Assembly: GCA_003665825.1 (NCBI GenBank)
Contig: QPFY01000019.1
Span: 248,001 to 312,000 of the forward strand
Reading direction: 5' to 3'
Source: Microbotryum silenes-acaulis
Taxonomy: Eukaryota > Basidiomycota > Microbotryomycetes > Microbotryales > Microbotryaceae
DNA: 64,000 bases
Below the pieces are notes generated by a model. That model was given only the letters and a program-made list of their open reading frames with translations. It did not search any database and was not told where the DNA came from. A program made the translations under genes and the position numbers. This document shows positions 1-11,695 of the stretch, one piece after another (the first letter of the stretch is position 1; each line of letters starts with the position of its first letter).

Positions 1-1164
1 GATCGGAGGTCGAATAGGCTGACGTGGTGAAGTGGGAGGCCGAAGGCTATAGGCAGTCGTGGCAGTGGTTTCCAAGCGATGGCGAAATACAGTACCGCCC
101 AATTGTTGCAAGCTCCTTCCTTGATGGCAAGGTGGGTTGCCCATCGAGAAGCTGAGGCAACGGCAGACAGGGGCAGACTGGCGATTTCGCAGATCGACGC
201 GCCGCGACGCGCAGGCCTGTTCTGGCCTGTTGCGATCACGTGAACGCGAGGGTGGTCCGTGCGACGCACTATTGTCATTTCACCGCTGACTCCTGGTGTC
301 TCCCTGTGTAGTCTTTACAGTCATTTAGTGAAGTTGAGCACTAAATGCAAAGATATGGCCTATATTTGCTTCCAAAGCCAAACCTGGATGGGAGACATTC
401 GGAAGGTTCACGGGAGTATTGAAGATCGTGGCAGAAGGGCCGCCGGTGGCACCCCGCCCTCAGCTCGCCCCTGTACGACCCCTGAGCTCAGTCAGGCTCC
501 GAAGGCTGGCAATATCGACGAGTGGACCCTCCCTCACCAGACTTGGGAATGTTCACAACCAAGCTGATCACTGCTGGGCATCATGAGCAGTGTCTACCGC
601 TCATTGTGCATGCTGTGCGCGCTCGGCACGGGGTGCCGGCGCCACTCCGCCAGTGGCGCCCCGCAGGAACGAGCCAGAGGCGGAGTATTTATTCATGATG
701 CTCTCACAAAGACAGAAGTGGTGCGAGACTGATAAGTATTGGCTCTGGTATTGCAGGTCTCGGGGTCGTGCACTCACTGCACTGGTAGTCAGTTCTCACC
801 CACTCCCTGACTATTTAGCCTTTTCGCTCCTAAGACGATGCTGGCTTTCTCTTATATATGACATCTGGATGCGAAACATTATCGCTCAACCACCTCCTGG
901 CCACTCGACCAACACTGGAAGGATCACTATATTTCCCTCGCTGCCAGCAAAATCCACCTCTCTCCAAAGTACGACAGTTTCGCTAGTTCTCAGGTTGTTT
1001 CTTCGTTGCTGCGCATCTCGGTGGCATGCCTTTCCGTTTCTGCTCTCGTGCTACCGAGATCGTAGATTGGCTCTGCTTCCTTTACTGCTTCCATCACCCT
1101 CTCGGCCTGCTATGAATCGGAGGACTATGAAATGCCAGGTTTTGAACCTCCTCGAACGCCGTCC
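1..1164. other. No recognisable gene
   Basis: Open frames here are short, lack clear splice structure and resemble no family I know. I see no tRNA, rRNA or clear repeat. It may be the 3' flank of the minus-strand gene that follows. Confidence 0.4.
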
Positions 1165-2662
1165 TCAATGTCGATCCAAATATCGATCCATGCTCCATCG
1201 CGATCCAATCGGTGAGCGCGGGGGTTCATATTCGCGCATGTAGTCGTGATTTCGGTCCGATACGCAGAGATAATCACTCTTCGGGAGAAACCAGTTCACG
1301 TCGATGCCGGCTTGTTGTTCGAACGGTTCTAGTCGCCATTGCGGACCCCAAGCAGCTTTGGGTTTGTACCAGCGGCTTATCCCCGTCGAGACGCGTTCGG
1401 GAGGAGACTCGATCAATTCCAACCGCTTCAACGTCGAGAGTTATGGCCATGGTGGTGTTCGAGTCCACGCTTCGGTGATCATTTCGATGGCGTAGTGTAC
1501 CTCGCCAATTTGGGATTCGCGCCGACGACCAAGCGCAGACTTTGAAGGCGAAATGGAATGAACCGAGGCGCTAGACGACCGAGCACTCCGTCCGAAGGAT
1601 ATCGAAGGTGCTCCAGATCTATACGAGTACACAAGGAGCTCGTCAGGGGGATCAGTAGATGGTATCGCGATGACGGCAAATCACACCACCTCGATGATTC
1701 GGCGAACGTACCTCGCAGAGCGGAGTGACATAGGTTCCACAGGTGCACTTCTTTGATCTTCCCAATTTCAAGCTCCCTTATGCCCCGTGCAAAAGTGGGA
1801 TGTTCGAGGACCAACCGGTCGAGGACGAGGCCGAGCTCGCGTACGGAGAAGCTCTGTACTATTGTAACGGTCTTGGTGAGCCGAAGCCCAACTCCGGTCC
1901 GGCTCGAAGATCAAGCGCGACTAACGCCGGTCCTGTCCTCACCTTCCTCTTTGAGACAGCACGCCGGAACCCAAGAGTCGTCTTCGTTCCATAAGACTCC
2001 ACCTCGTTCCTTAACCTTCCATCTGGCAACCCGGACATCGGGCATCGTGATCTCTCGCTTGTAGAAAACCTTCCATAACCTTCCATAACATTCCATGGCT
2101 TTTACTATAAAAGCCGGCCATCTGATAGTTTCTCCTTTGCTTCCTGCAAGCAACAACTCATATCCTCATATACTACAATACATCCTCATCCTCATACTCC
2201 TACCACACTCCTTTGCAATCACACTCCTTAACCATCTCGAGAAACCCTACAGTTCAAATCCTGCTTCAGTTGCTTCGCAGTCCTAACCTGATCCTCTCTC
2301 GAGAACTCCCTCGCACCTCGTCCCCGAAAGTCTAGTCTCAGCCTAGACCTCTCTCCTGCCGCGAGGACCGTCATAACTATGGCCAGAGAGTCGACGGGGA
2401 ATTGGCCGGGACTCGGACTGCGGACGAAGCGGTTCAATTGGCGCCCTGTGCTCAAGACGATCCGACGATGCAAAGCCGTCTGGCAAGCTTTCTTGAACGT
2501 CTTATACACGAGGCTCAAATCGCATAGTGCGCTTGTGCGCTGGCCCCTCTCGCGGGTGACGTGTCGCCCAGTCCGTTTCCAGCCATCCACTGGATACGCC
2601 GCCTCGACTTGGTCGATGATACGGGTCCACAGCTCGATCGGTAGCTCGTACGGATTGGCCAT
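1165..2662 (-). CDS. F-box/LRR-like protein (uncertain exon structure)
   Basis: The frame starting at ATG 2662 opens with an F-box-like N-terminus (LPIELWTRIIDQV, then CDLSLVYKTFKKAC), the usual SKP1-binding module of SCF ubiquitin ligases. It is open to 2228. Further downstream on the same strand, the stretch from about 1990 to 1720 reads as leucine-rich helices (VRELGLVLDRLVLEHP, GIRELEIGK), and 1431-1165 reads as a plausible C-terminal end. Fungal F-box proteins often have such degenerate leucine repeats. I could not connect the pieces with convincing introns, so this may be one multi-exon gene, two fragments or a decaying copy. It diverges from the LSM14 gene across about 240 bases. Confidence 0.4.
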
Positions 2663-2904
2663 GTTTTGTGCGGTGACCGCGTTCTCGTTTGAGGACTAGC
2701 AAAATCTGAGTTTGCAGCGGCGGCTCAAAATTCGCAAAGAAAAGGGGCTTCTTGCCGATTGATTGATGATGCGGGGATTGAGAAAGCAAAGAGGCGCCTC
2801 GATCTGCCTCAATTTGGGCAGCTCTTCCCCCTCTTTCTCTCTTTCTCTCTTCCTCACCCTAACCAGATCCGGATCGATCTCGCACCTGCGCGGACGGTCC
2901 AACG
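2663..2904. promoter_or_regulatory. Shared divergent promoter region
   Basis: This 242-base gap separates the minus-strand F-box-like start at 2662 from the plus-strand LSM14 start at 2905. It includes a CT-rich run at about 2830-2855, a common feature just upstream of fungal start sites. That it drives both genes is inferred from spacing only. Confidence 0.4.
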
Positions 2905-5128
2905 ATGGCCGACTTTATTGGGAGTCACATCTCGCTCATTAGCAAGAGTGACATGTAAGTCGCTGTACCTCAATGCGTCCCGCGTGATGGACGAACGGAG
3001 GCTGATGATCACCACCCGCGACCGCGCCGCGCCCTCATTCCCCTCTCCCTCTGCAGCAAGTACCTCGGTGTCTTGCACTCGATTGATCCTGTCGAAGCAA
3101 CCGTATCTTTGGAAAAAGGTCAGTCTATTGCTACTATTCTTCAGTGAGCCTCTGGCGACAGTAATCGGCTGAGGCCGTCAGGTGTGGACTACCCGGCACC
3201 GATTCCATGCCCCACGGGGCGCAGGGTCTGTGTCCGTAACGTACATGGCCCATCCGAGCAACACGGAAAACATACTACAATCCAATCGTACATAGCTGAC
3301 ACCGCCCTGGCTGGGACCGGCGCTCGTTTTCCTCCCCACACAGTCCGCTCGCTCGGAACACAAGGTCGCAAGAGCAACCCCGCAGAGGAAATTCCGCCCA
3401 ATGATAATGTATACGAGTCAGTTAAGGAGGCTTTGAAGGATTCTTTGAAGATGCAGTGTCCTGACGACGTATCGATTGCCTCCACGCAGCTTTGTCGTGT
3501 TCCGTGCGGCCGATGTCAAGGACTTGCAGATTGAGGCACCCCCCGCCGCAGCACCAAGTCAAGCTCCCATCAGTGATCCTGCCGTTGTAGCTGTGAGTTG
3601 GGGCGAAGATCCCGAGGAAGGATCACAGTGCACCTGCTGACGACGAACCGCGCCATCCCCCCGAACCCTTTAGACGAATGCGGCCCCTCCCGCTCCTGCT
3701 GCCTCGACGCCCCAAACGTCCCAACCGCAGCAGTCACCTCAACAGAGCTCGAATCAGCCCCCACAAGCCGTCTCCGCCCAACAAGGCGGCCTGGACCAAC
3801 CGCCACCGCAGCAACAGCAGGGCTTCGGTCCTCCCGGCGGCCAGCAAGGCCAGTTCCCTCCTTACCCGCCCTACGGTCCCCTTGGAGGCTATGGCCCTCC
3901 CCCTGGTCCTCCCGGACAAGGCTTTTACGGCTATGGTCCTCCTCCACGCCACTTTGGTGGCCCCGGTGGCTTTGGTCCCCCTGGTCCGGGTGGCTTTGGC
4001 CCGCTCATGGGTTACCCCAATCAGTTTGGCCCTCCCCCTCAGCACCAACAACAATTGCCGCCGCCGCCGCCGCCGCCGCACCAGCTGCAACAGCAACAGC
4101 AGCAACCTGCCAAATCTTTGACCGATGGTCCTGCCGCTACTTCCTCGCCTGCCGTTCAGAACGCTGTCGTACCCCAGCCCGCGGTCGATTCGAAAGCGGC
4201 CCCCAGCAAAGCCGCCGAAACGGCCCAGGCCGCCCAAGTTCCTCAAGCTGCCGAGGCCAACAAGACCGCTCCTACCCCTGCTGCTCCCGCCGTCGATGCT
4301 GCTGCTTCGAAACCTCGCTCGTACGCGAATCCTGGTGGAGCGGTCCCTACTCCGGCTAGTGATGGACAAAAGCAGACCGCTGACGAAAGTGTAGCCAAGT
4401 TGACGGACGACATGTCGCGATCGAACCTCGAAGGAGGAGCGACGAAGCAGGCTCAATCCGGTGGTGCTCGAAACGGCGGTGCTCCTCAGCAACAACAGCA
4501 GCAACAGGGTGCGAACCGAGGTGGACGAGGCCCTGGTGGACGAGGTGGACGCGTCGCGGGCACCGATTCCGTCGGCGGTTCCGTCTTTTCCAACATCGCC
4601 TCCAACCACCAAGATCCGAACCAAGGCAATAGACGTGGATCCGCGAATGGACCTGGTACTGGCCTCGGTGCCGGCCGTGCTCTACAACCTTTCGGACGAC
4701 CGACGGCGCACGTCGACGTCCCTTTGACGGACTTTGATTTCGAATCCTCCAACGCCGGCTTCTCCAAGGATAAAGTCCTCGCCGAAGGGGAAGAGGACGA
4801 AGAAGTCGTGAGCCCCAAAGCCAACGATTCCTTTTACGATAAGAAATCGTCCTTCTTCGACTCGATCTCATCGGACGTCAAGACGAGGGCCGAGGGAGGG
4901 ATGGTCAATAGTGGTTTTAGTTCGGGAGGCAGGTTCGATCGGGATAAGGAGAGGAGTAAGAACATGGAGGCGTTTGGCGAGTCGGGGGCTGGGATGGGAT
5001 TCGGTGGACGTGGGAGGGGTAGGGGTGGGAGGGGTAGGGGCTGGGGCGGGGGTTATCATCGTGGGGGGTACAATCGGGGTGGACCGAGACAGAATGTTAG
5101 TGGGGGCGCCCATGGTGGGGGGATTTAA
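2905..5128 (+). CDS. LSM14/Scd6 family mRNP protein
   Basis: Exons: 2905-2954, 3057-3118, 3344-3416, 3490-3592 and 3674-5128, giving about 580 residues. The spliced N-terminus is an LSM14-type Lsm domain: FIGSHISLISKSD, then YLGVLHSIDPVEATVSLEKV and the box around VVFRAADVKDLQ. A Pro/Gln-rich low-complexity region follows. Then come the FDF motif (TDFDFES, about residue 448), the FFD box (SSFFDSI, about 488), a TFG-like box (MEAFGES, about 526) and a C-terminal RGG tail. This order is diagnostic for Scd6/Sum2/RAP55, which binds mRNA, eIF4G and Dhh1, represses translation and promotes decapping in P-bodies. The first four exons are short while the low-complexity part lies on one long exon. A minus-strand open frame of 296 codons overlaps exon 5 and is a composition shadow. 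Confidence 0.93.
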
Positions 5129-5592
5129 ACGAGGTTTGGAGTGGGAAATGAGGTATGGAGTGGATTTTAAATTGGTTCTTTCTCCTTCTGAGCATGAGCA
5201 AATGTGTGTGTGTTAGTTGTTCTGTGGGATGGATTGAATGTGGTCAGGTCACCGCCGAGTACTGCCACAGTAAAACGAGTTTGTCGCACCGCTCTTGTTC
5301 ACCTGTTCACCGCCTGATTTCCTGAAGCTGCCCAAGCCATGACGCGCGTCAAAGTCAGGAGGGCCCGAGCGCGTCGAACTGTTCGTCCAACCGAGCTCGA
5401 GTCGATCAGCTCGCATAGGTTCCCTCTCCACCTCTCTAGCCCCATCCCCATCGATCAACAAGATGCTGTAACTCGTTCTTTCATTCTCATCTCACACGCC
5501 CCCGATCAAGTCCGTTGACACGTGATCGCGCGTCCAACTTACACGTCCCTGGAATTCCCCTCGGAGCAACCGCATCTCGCATCAATCACCCC
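5129..5592. other. Intergenic region
   Basis: This holds the LSM14 3' flank and the dynactin promoter and leader. No gene seen. Confidence 0.5.
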
Positions 5593-8500
5593 ATGGCCAC
5601 CTCTACCGCCGCTCCACCCCCGATCCTAAGTCTCGGAACGCGCGTCGTCGTCTCAGCCGGTATAGGCACCCTTCGGTTCGTCGGTCCGACCAATTTCGCG
5701 GCGGGCAAATGGTGCGGTATCGAACTCGACGACGCGACCGGCAAGAATGATGGCTCGGTCAATGGGCAGAGGTATTTCACGTGTCGGTTGGGCAAAGGGG
5801 TGTTTGTGAGACATAGTCAGGTGAGGTTGCTGGTGGGTGGGGATGAGGAGCGCGGTTCGGAGGCGAAGGCGGAGGTGAGTTTGGCGTGCAGAGGTGGGGG
5901 ATTGCGAGTTGCAAGTTCGGACTAGCCGCTCACAAACACGAGGTGTTGGGTCCTACAGTCGCCTACGCCGATGCAAAGAGGGACCAGAACAGGATCAAGC
6001 GTCTCGGCTCGGACGTCGGGTAATGCTGCAGCAGGATCGGCTTCCTCCTCGCGACCTCCCTCTCGACCGACTCGACCAGGGAGCTCGACAGAGACAAGAC
6101 CTTTGCCAGGCCAACGCGCACCGTCACTTTCTACATCGACCGCGACCGCGAGAGCAGGTGTCTCGTCAGTAGGAGTCTCGGGTCGAACCTCCGTAGCTAG
6201 CAATGCATCGGACAGGGTCGCAGCCTCACCGAGCAAACTCGCTCGACCGGGTGGGGTACGCTTAGCACCGACGACGACCTCGGCGACGGGATCAAGATCC
6301 GTCTCGGCGACGTCGCATTCGAGCTCTGGATCCGCCGCCGCCACGACGACTCTGACGACTCGACCTGGTGCTCCGGGGGCAACGAGACGGCAACCTTCGG
6401 TGTCGTCGACGGGGACGACGCCGACGTTGATGGGACCCCCTCCAACACCGGCTCAGCGCGCTGCTCTTGCTCGACCACCCCAAAGCCCTGCCGCGTCTCG
6501 AACAGCAATGACCTCTCCCGTGCAAAACTTTGCCCCCTCATCCATAGGCACTCCCAGAACCTTGACTCGACCAACAGTAGGTACGGCTCCGAGTGCGCGA
6601 GGCATGTCGAGAACTTCATCCTCTTCGTCGATCGCATCGTCTTCTTCGGCTCTGCCGCATGCTCGGAGGGCAAGTATGGTCGTCTCCCCTACGGCGTCAA
6701 GATTTAATACTTCGGCGCTGATGTTGGGCGGCAACGCGACAGCATCGTCGGAGATGGCGAGACATTTGAGTGGGACGAGTTCGGTCGATGCGGGGATGGA
6801 TTGGGATGGGGAAGGGGAGAGTCTACTTCTCGAAGAGGAGGAGGAGGCCAACCCACGAGGGCCGGGCGCGAATTCACATCCTGGAGAAAGGAGGACGAGT
6901 GGTGTGGGTCCCTCAACCGAAGCGCGTGACCCCTTCTCATTACAACAACCCGATGCTCGCCGGACGATGCTCGAATCCGTGGTGCCCAAACGCGAACACG
7001 ACGAACTCTTGGCCAAATTACGCATTCTCGAAGCCCGACGAGCCGAAGATCGCGAAAAACTGAGGGACGTCGAACGTCTCAAGGAAGAAGCCGAAGAATG
7101 GGACAAGATCAAGGAAAAGACTCGGACCAAGTTGGTCGAGTTGGCGAACGAGGTCAAGGAGTTGAAGAAGGCGAACAAGGAGTTGAGAGCCGATCGCGAT
7201 GCGTTCGAGAACAAGTTTGAGGACTTGAATGACCAGGTTGAGATTTCGTTGTTGGATAAGGAGGTCGCGGAGGAGAGGTTCGATGCGGTGAATGCGCAGT
7301 TGGAGGCGGTTAAGGAGAGGGCGGCGGAGTTGGAGGTCGAGGTTGCGGTGTTGAGGGAGGAGAATAGTGAGTTTTGACCGTGGTCCGAGGCGTAGAGTCT
7401 TTACCTTTGGACTGAAAAAGCTTCTCTATCTAGGCAAACTCGAAGGCGAAGGCGCGGAAGCCGTTCGACAAGTTGAAGGGGGTGACGCGACCAAGACTTC
7501 ATTGGCCTACATTCAGCTCGAGAAGCAGAACCTTCGACTCAAGGACGCTTTGCTTCGGTGGGTCCTCTCAGTCTCAGGGTGGGGACATAGAGAACTCACC
7601 TGTAGTCCCTCCCGCTTTACAGCCTGCGTGACTTGACATCAGAGACCGAGGCCGAGCAAAAGCGCAAGATTGCCGACCTCGAAGCTGAACTGGACCTCAC
7701 TTCGGATCTCCAAGGTAAGCCAGTCGGGTCATCGGGTCTTGACCCTACATCGACGCTGACCCTGAACCATGTTTCATTGCGACAGCCGAATTCGAGAACA
7801 ATCTCATTGAACTCGAACGTGCCGAAGCTCAGGTCGAGGAACTCAAGATCCAGTTGGACGACACCCTCGGGGCCGAGGACATGCTCGAACAGTTGACGGA
7901 CAAGAATCTGCTGTTGACAGAGGTGGGTGACTTCGCGAGCTCAGCCCTAGGCGCAAGTACGCAGACTAACGCAAGCATATTGACTTCAGAAAATCGACGA
8001 GCTCACCACCATCGTCGAGGACCTCGAGTCGCTCAAGGAGCTCAATGACGAATTGGAGGAAAGCCATGTCGAAACGGAGAAGCAGATGCAGGAGGAGCTC
8101 GACCTCAAGGATCTGCAACTGCAGGAACTGAGGCAGAGGACGGATGTGTTGGAGGATGGGATCTTGGACTATGAGCGCACGATCTCGCAGTTCCGAGAGC
8201 TGGTCGCTAATCTGCAAAGGTAGGGGAGAAAATGCTGGTCTCGTGTAGAACATGAGCGGTTGGCTGATGCCGAGCTTCTTTCTTCACTCCACAGCGATCT
8301 TGAACAATTGCGACATCACCAAGCGAGCCAGCAATCCGAGTCGGCGTCGCTCACGTCGCAGTCGCAAGCGATGCTTAACCTCAACCTCAAGTTGCAGTCG
8401 TCGATGCTCAAGGGCCAAGTTAAGACAATTGACCTGGAACTGCGCAAGCTCGACGCCCAACAAGCGAGCGAACACCTCGCCATCGTCCGACCTTATCTCC

Positions 8501-10781
8501 TCCCCGCTTTCTTCGACAACGACAGCGACGCCGTTGATGCTCTACTCTTCTTCGAGCGTATCGCTTACAAAGCCGATCTTGTTGGGATGTTGATCGAGCA
8601 ATCGCACGGGGTAACCGAGGCACTCAACTCCGTCGTCCCCGAAGCGCTGATCGCGGTCTGTGAGACGCGGGCCAAGTTGGCCCAGTTCGCAACGCTCAAC
8701 AAAAAGTTCTCCGCCAATCTCAAGAGGTGTGATCCCGAGACCTTCCTAAAGATGGGGAGGATCTATCACGAGGTTTCGCCGACGGAAAAGAGGGTCGACG
8801 CGTTCATTGATGCGCTGAGGAGGGAGGAACTGAGAGAGCTCGAGTGTGGCAAGGAGGTGGATGGGTGAGTCGAGAAGAGTGGAATCTGATACGACAATAA
8901 CGCGGGCTAATGTTATTGAATTCCGGTTCGGCTTGTAGTCTCATCGCGCAAGCAGAGCATCTCGCCGACACCCACCTCGCGAATAGCGTCCTCGATTTGG
9001 CTGAACGCGAGCTTGCTTGCGTCACCGCACTCGACCTTCACTTTGACACCATTGCAGCCGCGGTCGGTTTCGCCAAGCAGACGATTGCGACGCTGAGCAA
9101 GGACCCGGGTGAGTACTCGTTGGGTGATTCAAGCGATCCAAGCTTCTTCGCTTATGGCAAATCCGAATACTTCCAGATGTCGCTCTCGAACTCGGCGACG
9201 CCAATATCGACGACATCGTTTTCAAGCCATTGCAGAACCTGTTCAACCAAGCCCGGAACGCCAAGGTCGTGACCAAGAAGCTGTTGCGAAGACTAGAGGA
9301 GCTGGTGGGCTCTTCCTCGGCGCTTAGCATGGATCACGCCGAGGGTGTGGATACTCTGTCGTACAACAGTTCTGCAATTGCGGCTGCGGCTGCCAAAGTG
9401 GGTCGCGCGTTGTTCGATGTGAGCACTAGCTCGCTGCTGATCTCGAATTCCTCATTTCGCAGCTCGCTTCGAGTATCTCGGCCTACTGCACCGAAGTCCG
9501 ATCTTCGAAACGTCCCTTCGAGCTCAGCCACTTCCTCACCATCGCCAAAGACGTCGCTGCCAATGAGCTTGGCAAGCAGACACCTCGACCTCTTGAAGAG
9601 ATTGGAGCGCTTCTTGGTCAACTGGCCCAAGATGTTGGGACGACACTGTCGACGGCGATGGATCCGGATCAGATCGTTCGACGTGAGTCATGCCATCACA
9701 ATAGTTCACCAAATCGCATCCTTTCATGATCTGATTGTATGATGCATTGATTCCTACAGTCGACTATGAGCCACCTTGGATCGCTCGAGTCACGGAGCTG
9801 CAGTCGCACGCCGCGATCAACGTAGAGGCCGAACGCAAGGTCCACAAGCTGAATGAGGAACTGCGCGACCTCGTTCGCGAGATGAGAACCAAGGTAAGTC
9901 CGAATGCTCGACCAGGGTGGACAATGGTGATAGCTGACCTGGGGTGGGGACATCCTTGGCACAGGACCTGGCGTACCAAGAAAGCATCGTCAAGATTGAA
10001 GTCATGGAGAAGCGCATGGAAGCGGTTAAGAAACAGGCCGATGCGATCACGGAGCTCGAGGCAGAGTTGGTCAAGTCCAAGAAGCAGGAGCGGGTATACG
10101 AGGAGGCAATCGAGGCGCTGCATTCCGATTTGGACGCGATGGAGCAGGAGCTCACCAAGATGAAGCAGAACGTTGTCTCGAATGACAAGTCGGGTAAGTG
10201 GAAGGTGCTATGGTCTTGCTGGACGCTCACTGACAAAGGGCTGCCTGGGTGGTTTTGGTGCCCCAGCTGGACCGGGCGAAGGCGAGGCGGTCGTGTACGA
10301 AGGCAACATGGAGACCTCGTATCTCATCGAACAGATCGAATCGTTGCGCAACGCCGTCCGCTTCCTGCGCTCCGAGAACTCGTACCTCAAGTCGCAAGAC
10401 CTGCTCACCGTACTCGACGCCTTACCGACCTACGTCCTTCCCGCGATCACTCCGATCATGCTACCAAAGGAAACCAGTGGTCTGCCTGTTTCTTCACGTC
10501 GTACACCGGTTGCTTCGGCAACATCGACGACTGTGTCTCCACTGGAACCCACCTCCTTCGCTGTCCAGTCGAAGCAGCTCCTGCACGAGGCTCGCTTGCT
10601 CTCGGCCACACCGAGGTTGGTCGACTTGAGCGGTGTTCACCTAGGCGGCAAGAAAGGGTGGACACCTTCCGCGCGTCTCCCTTCGAGTCAATTGAGGGCG
10701 GAGAAGGATCGCTCTAAGGCCTTGTCGAGGAAGGTCGAAGCGTTGTGGGAGATGAGGCCCAGGGTTCTGGCTGTTCTTTGA
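5593..10781 (+). CDS. Dynactin p150-Glued subunit (CAP-Gly protein)
   Basis: Thirteen exons: 5593-5874, 5959-7366, 7434-7557, 7623-7714, 7786-7922, 7990-8219, 8295-8864, 8939-9108, 9177-9418, 9463-9682, 9760-9893, 9965-10193 and 10267-10781. All phases agree and give about 1450 residues. Exon 1 is the CAP-Gly domain (GTLRFVGPTNFAAGKWCGIELDD, GQRYF, KGVFV), which binds microtubule plus ends and EEY/F tails. A Ser/Thr-rich basic linker follows on exon 2, then long heptad-rich coiled coils and the conserved dynactin middle part (exons 6-10, VRPYLLP and FERIAYKADL). This order and length fit DCTN1/Nip100/Ssm4, the dynein cofactor that tethers cargo and promotes processivity. The start was chosen as the first ATG before the CAP-Gly fold. 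Fungal p150 is usually 1200-1500 residues, so this looks complete. Confidence 0.93.
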
Positions 10782-11229
10782 TGGGCGGGTACATGACGTC
10801 TTTCTTTCTTACGCTTAGCAGTACATTAGCTTGATTTCGTTCTCTTCCGCTTCGTTACTTTCGTACTTCTTTTCATGACACCTTCTATCGCATCTTGCAT
10901 CAATCCAAGTTTTCTTAATTCATGACTGGTTTCGGTGACTGACTGACGGGAAGCCGAATGGATCCGGAGCCGCTGTACAGCGAGTGCTATTCATAAATAC
11001 GATTCACCGAATCAAGCATGATATGAAAGCTGTCCGAATCGACCTATCACCGCAGGCGGACCGCAGCGCGAGGGTCACTGCCGGACGCCATTTAGGGGTT
11101 TACACGAAGTTGTGGTTCACGCACCGGACCGGTGGGATGCTCTACGCACGTGCGCTTGGATCCTGATTCCCCCCAGGTTTCACGCGAGAATCATTGAAAG
11201 GGACGATCCTTACCAATTCGACCAGCAAG
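10782..11229. other. Intergenic region
   Basis: This is the 3' flank of the dynactin gene, AT-richer over 10800-10925. No gene seen. Confidence 0.45.
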
Positions 11230-11432
11230 GCTGGACGCGAATCCGGTGGACGTGACCCTGGCCGGGCGCTCGTGGCGGTTGTCATCCGAGTCATGGTGGA
11301 CAATTCCAGCAACAACAACAGCAGCAGCGTGGATTTCACTGGTCTAAGCAGTCGTACAATAACGGTGGAAAGGCGCCTCGGTAGAAGCGTCGCCAGGATA
11401 AGCTTCGTAGCAAGTCGGATCTGGGCGACTAG
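11230..11432 (+). pseudogene. Decayed RG/Q-rich C-terminal coding fragment
   Basis: One frame encodes GGCHPSHGGQF, a six-glutamine run, RGFHWSKQSYNNGGKAPR, then TAG at 11382-11384. In the same frame it continues KRRQDKLRSKSDLGD to a second TAG at 11430. Upstream the frame is blocked by TGA at 11253, while the neighbouring frame reads ESGGRDPG. This suits the glycine, arginine and glutamine-rich tail of an RNA-binding protein interrupted by a frameshift and a stop. No plausible upstream exons were found. It could also be chance low complexity. Confidence 0.35.
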
Positions 11433-11695
11433 TAGGCTCTAGCCTCCGTTCCTCATCCCTTGCGTTCGATTTCGACTCCATCGCTGCTTCTCCATCTGTG
11501 AGTCGGTCTGGATCAGGGATGACTTGAGAAGCGTGCTTTGTGGAGAGGAACGACGCGTCGGGTGCATGCAGTGGGGCTAATTGAATGAGCACGACCGTGG
11601 GGTTGCTGTTACCAAATGGCTGACACGCATCATCGTCGTCGTTGGACAGCTTGGAGGCTTTTTCCTCTTCTAATCGTTCCCTTCTCCCCGTCAAG

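Noticed and set aside
2240..2275. A tRNA T-loop-like GTTCAAATCC
   Set aside because: No matching acceptor, D or anticodon stems could be folded around it.
3734..4624. A 296-codon open frame on the minus strand over the LSM14 gene
   Set aside because: It is antisense to a Pro/Gln-rich exon, is Arg/Leu/Gly-rich and shows no motif. It is a composition shadow.
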